Below, piece by piece: positions 1 to 7,469 of a DNA stretch of 64,000 nucleotides. Position numbers and translations under genes: made by a program. The notes beneath the pieces were generated by a model, which saw nothing but the letters and a program-made list of their open reading frames with translations, made no database searches and was not told the DNA's origin. The stretch's first letter is position 1, and each line of letters starts with the position of its first letter. The stretch comes from Janthinobacterium sp. PC23-8 (GTDB lineage Bacteria > Pseudomonadota > Gammaproteobacteria > Burkholderiales > Burkholderiaceae_D), in the NCBI RefSeq assembly GCF_002250505.1, contig NZ_NJGY01000003.1, positions 397,977 to 461,976 on the forward strand. Direction: 5' to 3'.

Positions 1-324
1 GATGCGGATAAAACCCACGCCGCGCGCCACGTTGGTCTCGACCGTGATCCAGCATTGCGTCACGCCTGCAGCTTCGCTGGCCTGTTCGCCGTCGGCGATG
101 CGCATCGTCACCGGCTGCACGGCACCCAGCTGGCTGGCGAGCATGGCGGCGATCTGCGCGCGCCCTTCCAGGGTTTTCAGGTTCCAGGTAAACAGCACCA
201 GGTCGCGCCAGTAGCCGTCGTCTTCGAACAGCTGTGCCGCGCCGTCAAAGTCATTGGCGCGCAAGGCGCCTTCGAGCTGCTCGAGCAGGGCAGCTACCGT
301 GTGTTGATGGGGGGTGATCGTCAT
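1..324 (-). CDS. Flavin-containing monooxygenase, N-terminal SnoaL-like part (cut by window edge)
   Basis: The frame runs 108 codons from the ATG at 324-322 and is still open at base 1, so only the N-terminus is present. A GAGGAG ribosome site lies just upstream. The visible part has the SnoaL/NTF2-like pattern AALFEDDGYWRDLVLFTWNL followed by KTLEGRAQI, which I know from the N-terminal domain of about 600-residue NAD(P)/FAD-dependent monooxygenases (CzcO-like). The FAD and NADPH domains would lie outside the window. It is downstream of, and co-directional with, an AcoR-like regulator, and a perfect palindrome sits in the gap, so it is probably that regulator's target. A free-standing SnoaL-like protein cannot be excluded because the C-terminus is not visible. 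Confidence 0.6.
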   Translation of the reverse strand, partial: MTITPHQHTVAALLEQLEGALRANDFDGAAQLFEDDGYWRDLVLFTWNLKTLEGRAQIAAMLASQLGAVQPVTMRIADGEQASEAAGVTQCWITVETNVARGVGFIRI

Positions 325-438
325 CGTGTCTCCTCATGTCGTGATGATGGAATGCGGTGTTGCAGGTTCAACTGCGCCGCTGACGATGTTGTATCACGCG
401 CGCTTTGGCAAGGCATTGCGCATTGCAGCACGACGCGC

Positions 439-458
439 CGTGAGACAAAAGTCTCACG
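439..458. promoter_or_regulatory. Perfect palindrome, probable operator of the AcoR-like regulator
   Basis: CGTGAGAC and GTCTCACG form a perfect 8-bp inverted repeat around AAAA. It lies directly after the regulator's stop codon and about 115 bp before the monooxygenase start. TGAGAC/GTCTCA palindromes are typical sites of AcoR-like Fis-family activators (recalled family knowledge). No T-run follows on either strand, so a terminator is unlikely. The link to this regulator is inference from position. Confidence 0.5.
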
Positions 459-1589
459 CTATTGTTTGTGCGGCGGCACGATCTGGAAGTGTTTCAGGCG
501 CCGGTACAGGGTGGCGCGCGAGACGCCCAGCATGGCCGCCGCGATCAAGGGCCGCCATTTCGATTGCCTCATTGCCTGTTCGATGCGCGTGCGCTCGGCC
601 AGTTCCTCGGGCGTGCAGGCGGGAGCTGGCGCTTGCGTGAGGCTTTTCAGGCGGCTGCGCAGGGATTTCACCGGCGCGCGCACCCGCGCATGCAGCCAGC
701 TGCCGGCGCCGGCCAGGCGCAGCGACAGCAGGTTCTGGCCCGCGCGCGCATCGAACAATCGCTCGGCGCGCACTTCCAGCACCTCGTTGACTGGCCGGGG
801 CAGGGCGTCAAGGCCACCGATCACCTGGCGCGCGCAGCGATTGGCCGCCACGATATCGCCGTGTTCATCGATGGCCAGCAGCATTTCCGGCTGCACTTCG
901 ACGAAGTGGCGGTTGCGGTGCGCCAGCACGATGCAGCAATGGCTGTACGACTTGAGGAAAAAACCGTCCTCGATCACGGTGGCGCTTTGCCGCACCAGTT
1001 GCCTGACCAGCCGCTGGCTGTCGCGCGCGTCGGGCGAGGCCAGGGCGGACGCGTCAAGCACGCCGATCAACTCGCCGTGCGGCGCAAAGATCGGCGCCGC
1101 GCTGCAGGTCAGGCCGGTGAAGGCGGCGCGGAAATGGTCGCTCTTGTGCACGGTGATCGCCTCGTGGTCCAGCAGCACGGAGGCGACGCCGCAAGTGCCT
1201 TCCTCGTGTTCGGACCAGCACGAACCCGGGTACAGCCCGGCCTTCTTGAAATGCTTGCGCTGCGCCTGGTCGACGACGTAGTCGATGGTCACGCCATGCA
1301 CGTTGGCCAGGATCACGCAGTAGCCCGCTTCGCGCACCATGGCGTGCAGGCGCGGCAGGCACTGGCCGGTCGAGCGCAAAAACCCTTCTTCGGCCTGCTG
1401 GATCGCTCGCAGCTCGCCGCTGGTCAGGATGCGCGGGCCGGTGGTGCAGGCCGGGTCGAGCCGGTAGTCGTCGAGCGAGCGGCGGTGGGACGAAGCCAGC
1501 CGCGCGACATCCTCGCCGGGGTGGACGATGCGGCCGGCGATCAGGTTGCGTACCCGCTCGAGATGACTGGTCTGGCGCACATAGGGCAT
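459..1589 (-). CDS. AcoR-like GAF/Fis-type transcriptional regulator without an AAA+ domain
   Basis: A 376-residue protein started at the ATG at 1589, which has AAGGAG seven bases upstream; an in-frame ATG twelve codons earlier has no such site. Residues about 60-200 resemble the GAF sensor of AcoR-type regulators (SCWSEHEEGTCGVA, then TCSAAPIFAPHGELIGVLDAS). The C-terminal 40 residues form a Fis-type helix-turn-helix (IAAAMLGVSRATLYRRLK). The central sigma-54-interacting ATPase (GESGTGKE and GAFTGA motifs) of true AcoR proteins is absent, so it cannot by itself remodel sigma-54 polymerase. It could repress, activate sigma-70 promoters, or need a partner. It lies upstream of a monooxygenase gene in the same direction, with a palindrome between. 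Confidence 0.8.
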   Translation of the reverse strand: MPYVRQTSHLERVRNLIAGRIVHPGEDVARLASSHRRSLDDYRLDPACTTGPRILTSGELRAIQQAEEGFLRSTGQCLPRLHAMVREAGYCVILANVHGVTIDYVVDQAQRKHFKKAGLYPGSCWSEHEEGTCGVASVLLDHEAITVHKSDHFRAAFTGLTCSAAPIFAPHGELIGVLDASALASPDARDSQRLVRQLVRQSATVIEDGFFLKSYSHCCIVLAHRNRHFVEVQPEMLLAIDEHGDIVAANRCARQVIGGLDALPRPVNEVLEVRAERLFDARAGQNLLSLRLAGAGSWLHARVRAPVKSLRSRLKSLTQAPAPACTPEELAERTRIEQAMRQSKWRPLIAAAMLGVSRATLYRRLKHFQIVPPHKQ

Positions 1590-1729
1590 GACGGTCTCCT
1601 TTTCCTGTGCCTGCGGTTGTAGCACGAAGCGGCGCGCGGCGCATCCTGCGGTGCAGCATGGGATTTCAAGATGCCGGTCAAGGGTGCGCTGCTTCTGAGC
1701 ACTATTGCAATACCATATTCTTTTCGTTA

Positions 1730-1758
1730 TTGACTCTTGTCGTTACTAACTGTTATCA
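1730..1758 (+). promoter_or_regulatory. Probable sigma-70 promoter of the CHASE2 gene
   Basis: TTGACT at 1730-1735 and TTATCA at 1753-1758 are separated by 17 bp, in an AT-rich stretch that stands out in this GC-rich window. The start codon of the CHASE2 gene follows at 1789. The -10 element matches only partly. Confidence 0.4.
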
Positions 1759-1788
1759 AGAAGCACGCTTCAGAAAGACCATCAACAC

Positions 1789-3348
1789 ATGAATGCCGAC
1801 CATCGCGACGACCACGCCGCACCGCCGCCACCACGGCTGAGTTTGGGAAAACGCCTGCTGTGGCCCTTCGTGCAACTGGGCCATGCCTTCAAGCTGACGG
1901 GCACGCATTTACTGCACCATATTATCGGCGCGGCCCTGATCGCCTCGCTGATGCTGGCGCTGGAGGGCTTTCATGTGCTCGAGTGGCTCGACGCGGCCAT
2001 GCTGCGTTTCAGCGCCGAGCACGGACAGCTCGTGCGCGCGCGTACCGACCAGGGAGCAGCATACCGGCCCGGCATTATCGAGATCGACCAGCCCGCGTTC
2101 GAGCAGGTGTTTGACGAGCGCGAACCTTTGGCGCGCTCGCGCCTCGAACAATTGATCACCAGCGCGGCCGCGCGCGGCAGCAAGGTGCTGGCCATCGACC
2201 TGGACCTGGCGCCGGCCGTGTATGAGCAGCACCAGGGGGGCGCGCGAGCGCTCGACCGCCTGCTCGACCAACTTGCCCGGGACGGCCGGCAACTGGTGCT
2301 GATCCTGCCCGAGCAGTCGGACCAGAACGCCAACCTGCCATGGATACGCGCGCGCTGCGCCGCCGGCCTGCATTTCGCCAGCGCCCGCATTCGCGAGCGC
2401 ATGGGCGCCGTCACGCGCATCGAAGTGAAAAGCCCGGTGCTGGCCGCCGTCGCCTTCGAGCTGGCGCATGGCGTCAAGGAGCAGGAGCAACTGCAGCCGA
2501 TTCCGGCCGTGCTGTCCGAGCAAAAGGAAGTGGTGGGACTGGCCGACCGCGTGTGCCAGCTGGCCAGGCGCACCAACAGCGAAAAGGAACTGGCGCGCTG
2601 GGCGTTCGAACCGGTAATCCATGGCGACGCCAGGGACGCCCAGGAGCAGAACGCCGTCACCGCGCCACTCCACCCGACCGCCGTGGCGAAGGAATTTCTC
2701 GACCCCACGCGCACGCGCGTGAAACTGATCGACGGCAAGGCCGGCGTGGCGGACCACGCGCTGCGCAAGAACGTGGTGTATATCGGCAGCACCTATGACG
2801 TGCGCGACCGCTACACGACGGCCGAAGGCGAGCAGGCCAGCTTGCACCTGCATGCGGCCGCCCACACCTCGCTGGGCATCGGCACGGCCGACGTCAACAA
2901 ATATGCGGTGTTCGCCGCCGACATCGTGATTGGCATCCTGCTCGGTTGCCTGTTCGGCGGCTTGTGGACCTTGTATGGCCGCGCCGAACTGGCGATCGAC
3001 AAGCGCATGGAAGACACGGATATCACGCGCCTGCACCGCATGGGCACCTTGGCCGAGTTCTATGGCATCCGCATGATCCTTGCCGTGGTGTGGGCTTCGC
3101 CCGTGGTGATCGGGGTGCTGGCCGTCTACCTGTCGCACGGCTTGCTGGAACAGGGCTGGTGGGTCAATCCCGGCCCTTTGATCGCCGGCATGTTTTTGCA
3201 TGCCATGTCGCTGCGCGACGAAGCGCACCACCCGCATGAGGAAGTACCGGGCCTGAATGTATGGGCCCAGTTGCGCCGCACGCATCCCGGCATCGTGCTG
3301 GTGCAGGCGCCGATGGCGGTGCTATTATTTATCATTGCCGTCGTGTAG
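1789..3348 (+). CDS. CHASE2-domain membrane protein without an output domain
   Basis: 519 residues. One membrane segment lies near residues 40-60 (IIGAALIASLMLALEG). A long extracytoplasmic region (about 65-370) has CHASE2-type patterns (IIEIDQPAFEQVFDE, VLAIDLDLAP and, at its end, VVYIGSTYDVRDRYTT). At least four membrane helices follow in the last 140 residues. CHASE2 is normally the periplasmic sensor of adenylate cyclases, kinases or diguanylate cyclases. Here no catalytic domain follows, so output must come from a partner or the protein has a structural role. No strong ribosome site precedes the ATG. Its neighbours give no clear functional link. Confidence 0.75.
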   Translation: MNADHRDDHAAPPPPRLSLGKRLLWPFVQLGHAFKLTGTHLLHHIIGAALIASLMLALEGFHVLEWLDAAMLRFSAEHGQLVRARTDQGAAYRPGIIEIDQPAFEQVFDEREPLARSRLEQLITSAAARGSKVLAIDLDLAPAVYEQHQGGARALDRLLDQLARDGRQLVLILPEQSDQNANLPWIRARCAAGLHFASARIRERMGAVTRIEVKSPVLAAVAFELAHGVKEQEQLQPIPAVLSEQKEVVGLADRVCQLARRTNSEKELARWAFEPVIHGDARDAQEQNAVTAPLHPTAVAKEFLDPTRTRVKLIDGKAGVADHALRKNVVYIGSTYDVRDRYTTAEGEQASLHLHAAAHTSLGIGTADVNKYAVFAADIVIGILLGCLFGGLWTLYGRAELAIDKRMEDTDITRLHRMGTLAEFYGIRMILAVVWASPVVIGVLAVYLSHGLLEQGWWVNPGPLIAGMFLHAMSLRDEAHHPHEEVPGLNVWAQLRRTHPGIVLVQAPMAVLLFIIAVV

Positions 3349-3364
3349 GTCCATGGAGGATGCC

Positions 3365-3763
3365 ATGCTGAACGGAGGATGTTTGTGCGGAGCAATCCGC
3401 TATGAAGCGGGCGCGGGCGCCTTTCACCAGAGCGCCTGCCACTGTTCCCTGTGCCGCCGCGCCTCGGGCGCGCCGTTCGTCGCCTGGTTCAGCGTGCCGC
3501 GCGCCAACTTGCGCTGGCTGCAGGGCCAGCCCGCGACCTATGTCTCCAGCGAACACGGCAAGCGCAGCTTTTGCCCGCGCTGCGGTACCCAGCTGATGTT
3601 CGAAGATGACCGCTACGCGAACGAGGTCGACCTGACCACCTGCAGCCTCGATGAGCCTGGCCAGTTGCCGCCGCAAAGCCATATTTATACGGCAACGCAG
3701 GTGGCGTGGGTGCAGCTGGCCGATGGCTTGCCGAGGTATGCGGGGTCGCGCGACGCGGGCTAA
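3365..3763 (+). CDS. GFA-family (glutathione-dependent formaldehyde-activating-like) zinc protein
   Basis: 132 residues. The ATG at 3365 is chosen because GGAGG lies five bases upstream; an earlier in-frame ATG at 3353 overlaps that site. The family zinc-binding cysteines are all present: CLCGAIRYE at the N-terminus, CHCSLCRRASG near residue 30 and FCPRCGTQL near residue 70. Family members bind zinc; the original member was proposed to form S-hydroxymethylglutathione, but most have no known substrate. The stop overlaps by 4 bp the stop of the convergent orphan gene that follows. Confidence 0.85.
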   Translation: MLNGGCLCGAIRYEAGAGAFHQSACHCSLCRRASGAPFVAWFSVPRANLRWLQGQPATYVSSEHGKRSFCPRCGTQLMFEDDRYANEVDLTTCSLDEPGQLPPQSHIYTATQVAWVQLADGLPRYAGSRDAG

Positions 3764-4338
3764 TTGGACTTGGCTGCCGGCGTTTCCGGTTTTTCGACCT
3801 TGGGCTGAATGGGCTCTGCAGGAAGTGCTTGCCTTATCCTGGCGTCGATAGTCGAATTTGCGGCATTAAATTTACCATACCCATATGCAATCAGGGCAAC
3901 CAGCACGATGGTGAGGAAATTGGTAACTAATGCGGCGCCGACTTCCGCCATCCAGCCATAGATGCCGCGCTTGGCTGCCAGTTCCCTGCGGTACGATGCC
4001 AGTTCAGTGGCCACAGCCTGATGCGTAGCATCAAATTTGCTTGCGAGTGCAGACTGCAGCGTGTCACCACTCAATTCATCAAGGCGCTGTTGGGTCGCAA
4101 CGCTCAGGAAGTTGGCCGCGAGCGCAGTGGCCCGGTCCTTGTATCCCTGTAGCTGAGCTGGTAACACGTTGAAGTCATGAAACATCACGCTCTCGGCAGC
4201 CGTCGGTTCCAGTCCACCGTTGGCTGCTTTCAAATTGACGACCCACTCCACCTTGGTTTGCTTGTACAGCGAATATGCCAATGCCCCGATAAAGTCATTG
4301 GGGCCTGTTACCAGCTGGTCATAGACGTGCACTGCCAT
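3760..4338 (-). CDS. Uncharacterised membrane-anchored protein (orphan pair, second gene)
   Basis: 192 residues. An N-terminal soluble part contains the pattern FIGALAYSLYKQTKVEWV near residues 16-33. I recall similar IAYxLYK...K motifs in small uncharacterised proteins scattered through many bacteria, but no function. Residues 80-125 are helical and charged, possibly coiled coil. One membrane helix follows (about 137-158: LVTNFLTIVLVALIAYGYG), with a short Pro/Lys-rich tail. Base composition is clearly less GC-rich than the neighbours, which suggests transfer. It starts 16 bp after the 72-residue gene ends, so the two are probably cotranscribed. Confidence 0.6.
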   Translation of the reverse strand: MAVHVYDQLVTGPNDFIGALAYSLYKQTKVEWVVNLKAANGGLEPTAAESVMFHDFNVLPAQLQGYKDRATALAANFLSVATQQRLDELSGDTLQSALASKFDATHQAVATELASYRRELAAKRGIYGWMAEVGAALVTNFLTIVLVALIAYGYGKFNAANSTIDARIRQALPAEPIQPKVEKPETPAAKSN

Positions 4339-4354
4339 GGTGACACACGCAGCT

Positions 4355-4573
4355 TCACGCCGCTAACAACGCTCTGGCCTTGGTCATGGCGTCATTCATC
4401 TCCTTGACCGAAAAAGTCATGCTGCCGCTTCTTGCTTGCCTTGTCGCAATTTGCTCCGGGTTGTCGCCGTGGCTCAAGGATGTCGCAGCCGTATTCGCAG
4501 CAGCTTTCTGCGCCATCATTTTTTTGTTGATGCGCAGGGCATCAGCCGGGGTGAAAAGAAAATTATGCCGCAT
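4355..4573 (-). CDS. Small hypothetical protein (orphan pair, first gene)
   Basis: 72 residues, Ala- and Lys-rich, predicted mostly helical, no membrane segment or recognisable motif. GAGG lies about seven bases upstream of the ATG. Like its downstream partner it is less GC-rich than the surroundings and sits between a GFA gene and an Hsp70 operon with no obvious relation to either. Size and order (small soluble protein followed by a membrane protein) would fit a two-component cassette, but nothing in the sequence names a function. Confidence 0.5.
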   Translation of the reverse strand: MRHNFLFTPADALRINKKMMAQKAAANTAATSLSHGDNPEQIATRQARSGSMTFSVKEMNDAMTKARALLAA

Positions 4574-4685
4574 GATTTACCTCGCAATGCAATCAGTAAT
4601 CAATGTCAATAGCATAGCACGTTGAAGACCGGGATATTTGCACCGGTCGCTGGAATAACGAGGTGTAGCCACATCGATCAATGTT

Positions 4686-7469
4686 TCAAGCCAGCAGCTT
4701 CAGCCCCGGCGGCAGCGCCTCCCCGAGCATGCGGCGGGTAGCAGCCTCGTCGAGCTGCACCACTTCGCGCACCATGGCGACCCAGGTTTCGGGCGCGCCA
4801 ATGCCCTTGAGCCTGGCGATTATCGCGGCGCGCTGCGCGTCGGCTATATCGCGCGAGCGGTCGCCTGTCATGCGGGCGATATGGGCGCTGGCAAAGGCGG
4901 CCGCTTCGGTTTTTTTCCAGTCCAGCGCCAGCAGCCGCTCCAGCCATTGCGCCGCTGTGACTGCATCTACCACCTCATGCGCGCTGCCATGGAAGGGCTG
5001 GCGCGCGCCGACCCGTGCCAGCGCCCACAGGCTGTGCGCGTCGCCGGCATCGGTCCGGTTTTTTGATTTTTCCAGGCGTTTCAACAGCCAGGCGCCTACT
5101 TCGGCCTTGTAGCTGCCGGGAATGCGTTCGAGCGAGGCGCCCAGGCGCAGCATGTCATCAATGCTGCCGTTGACCAGGGTGACGGGGCGGCTGCCGCGCT
5201 GGGCTGCATCGGCCTGCAGGTTGAAGGCGAAGTCGTCGAGCAGGCGCAGCTGCGAGGTAGCGTCGAGGCCGCCGGTGACGCGGCGCCACAGGGTCCACCA
5301 TTCGGCGCAGACCTGGCTGTCCTTGTGGTGCTGCACGCCGCTGTCGAACATGGCCCACAATTGTTCGATGCGCCAGGGGTCGAGCGCGTCGCCGTAACCG
5401 GGGCGCAGGCACCAGCCGGCCAGATTCAGCCACACCCGTTCATGGTCGGCGGAGCGGCGCCGGCCCCGGTTGCGCTGCAGCAGGGCGTCGAACAGCTGGC
5501 GCAGCAGGGCGGTGTCCCAGCCTTCGCGCCCGCCCAGGCCCTGTTCCAGGTGCTGGCGCAGCTGGCGCACTTCCTTGGGCGTGACTTTTTGCGCCTTGCC
5601 GCCAAAGATGCGCTCGATCTTGTCCACCGCTTCTTTTACGCGCGGCGAGACCGTCGATGCTCCTGCGTCCACGTCTTCCTCGCCGCGCAGCTGGAATTCC
5701 AGCAGCCAGCGCAAGCCGGGATTGTCCTCGGCCACGCAATGCACTTCCAGGGTGCCCACTTCCGTCATCACGGTGGCCAGCTGCACCGTGATTTCGCGCT
5801 TGTCGTTCGGGTAATCCGGGTCGTGCAGCACGCTGGCCAGCGGCGGCAGGCGCACGAAATCGCCATCGGCCAGATCGACCAGGTCGCCCAGCTGCGGCGG
5901 CGTGCCGGTCTCGCCGGTGGACGAGGCCAGGTGAAAGCGCACGGGGCGGCCCAGGCGCAGCGCGAAGCGGCGCTCAAGCAGGCGGATTTCCTCGCCGCTG
6001 GCTGCACCGCGCGGCAAAATGCAGACGGCGCGCTGGTCCTTGCCCTCGCCGAGCACCAGAAAAAAGCTGCGCGGCGAGCCGCCGGCGATGCGCGGCGCCT
6101 GGCCGTGGCGCGCCAGCGCATAGGCCACCGCGCCGCGCGCCACGGCCACGTCGGGGTTATCGTTGTGCAGCACCGTGACGGCGGAACCGCGCCAGGCGCT
6201 CATGGTTTCCATCAGGCGCTGCGCCAGCGCGTCGGCGCGAAATACGCCGCCGTTCAGCAACAGGGTGTCGGGCAGTTCGCCCGGGTGCTGCTGCAGAAAG
6301 CTGGCCAGGTGGCGCGTGATGGCCGCGTCCTGGGCGTAGGGCAGGCCGAATTCGACGATGCCGGCGCGGCCTTTTCTTGCCACATCGTTTTTTTCCACCA
6401 GCGGGAAAAAGCCGTCGACCACCATGCTGGCCACTTCCTTGCGCGTGAGCTCGACCGAGCGCGTGCCCTTGACCAGGCGCGAGCCTGAACCGAGCAGGGT
6501 GACGGTGGCCTTGTCGGGTGCGTCGCGTGACAGCAGCACTTCCTTGGCGGCGCGGCAGCGCTCCATCAGCTGCGACAGGCGCGCGGCCGACAGCTTCATG
6601 CCACCTTCGGTACCCGCCGACATGCGTGTTTCCACCAGATGCGCCAGCGCCAGGTCCATATTGTCGCCACCGAGGATCAGGTGGTTGCCCACGCCGCTGC
6701 GCGTCAATCGCGGTTCGCCCTGCTCATCGAGGTCGACATCGATCAGGCTGAAGTCGGTGGTGCCGCCGCCCACGTCAACCACCAGGATGCGGCGCGTGTG
6801 CGCCAGCTGCGCGTGCAGGTCGTCGCGGTGGCGGTGCAAAAAATCATAAAAAGCGGCTTGCGGTTCTTCCACCAGCCTGAGCGTGGACAGGCCGGCCAGC
6901 TTCGCCGCTGCCAGCGTGAGGGCGCGGGCGCCTTCGTCGAACGAGGCGGGAATGGTCAGCACCAGTTCCTGGCGTTCCATCGGGGCGCCGGGAAAACGCG
7001 CATTCCAGGCCGCGCGCACATAGGCCAGGTAGCTGGCGCTGGCGGCCACCGGCGAAACCTTGGCCACGTCGCCCTCTGCGCCCCAGGGCAGGATGGGCGC
7101 ATGGCGGTCGACATTGGCATGCGACAGCCAGCTCTTGGCGCTCGCTACCAGCCGGCCCGGTACCTGGCCGCCCAACACGCGCGCGAGCATCCCGGTGACG
7201 GCGTGCTCCACGCCGGCCACGTCTGCTGGTGACCACGGCAGGCGCAACTCATCCTGCGCCAGTTCGCCTTCGGCCGGGTGATAGCGCAGCGACGGTAGCA
7301 GGGCGCGCGGCCCCACTTCGCCTGGCGCCAGCAGCTGCTCGATCTCGAACAGCCGGATGCCGGCTGCCGTATCGCTGGCGTCAGCCGCATTTGCGTAGGC
7401 CACCACCGTATTGGTGGTGCCCAGGTCGATGCCGACAAGGTACGAGGCGCTTCCCTTGGCCTTGCTCAT
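4686..7469 (-). CDS. Large Hsp70-family protein with extended C-terminal domain
   Basis: 927 residues, much longer than DnaK (about 640). The N-terminal actin-like ATPase is intact: LVGIDLGTTNTVVAY near residue 11, ILVVDVGGGTTDFSLIDV near 228, and LLLNGGVFRADAL near 405. The last 300 or so residues are not a DnaK substrate domain but a mostly helical region of the kind described as DUF3731 in long bacterial Hsp70s. The start codon follows directly on the stop of the upstream Hsp70 gene (TAAATG) with no good ribosome site, so translation is probably coupled. Clients and co-chaperones are unknown; no DnaJ or GrpE gene is near. Confidence 0.85.
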   Translation of the reverse strand: MSKAKGSASYLVGIDLGTTNTVVAYANAADASDTAAGIRLFEIEQLLAPGEVGPRALLPSLRYHPAEGELAQDELRLPWSPADVAGVEHAVTGMLARVLGGQVPGRLVASAKSWLSHANVDRHAPILPWGAEGDVAKVSPVAASASYLAYVRAAWNARFPGAPMERQELVLTIPASFDEGARALTLAAAKLAGLSTLRLVEEPQAAFYDFLHRHRDDLHAQLAHTRRILVVDVGGGTTDFSLIDVDLDEQGEPRLTRSGVGNHLILGGDNMDLALAHLVETRMSAGTEGGMKLSAARLSQLMERCRAAKEVLLSRDAPDKATVTLLGSGSRLVKGTRSVELTRKEVASMVVDGFFPLVEKNDVARKGRAGIVEFGLPYAQDAAITRHLASFLQQHPGELPDTLLLNGGVFRADALAQRLMETMSAWRGSAVTVLHNDNPDVAVARGAVAYALARHGQAPRIAGGSPRSFFLVLGEGKDQRAVCILPRGAASGEEIRLLERRFALRLGRPVRFHLASSTGETGTPPQLGDLVDLADGDFVRLPPLASVLHDPDYPNDKREITVQLATVMTEVGTLEVHCVAEDNPGLRWLLEFQLRGEEDVDAGASTVSPRVKEAVDKIERIFGGKAQKVTPKEVRQLRQHLEQGLGGREGWDTALLRQLFDALLQRNRGRRRSADHERVWLNLAGWCLRPGYGDALDPWRIEQLWAMFDSGVQHHKDSQVCAEWWTLWRRVTGGLDATSQLRLLDDFAFNLQADAAQRGSRPVTLVNGSIDDMLRLGASLERIPGSYKAEVGAWLLKRLEKSKNRTDAGDAHSLWALARVGARQPFHGSAHEVVDAVTAAQWLERLLALDWKKTEAAAFASAHIARMTGDRSRDIADAQRAAIIARLKGIGAPETWVAMVREVVQLDEAATRRMLGEALPPGLKLLA

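Noticed and set aside
462..1622. 386-codon frame opposite the AcoR-like regulator
   Set aside because: Low-complexity antisense translation typical of GC-rich genes; the minus strand shows clear GAF and Fis motifs.
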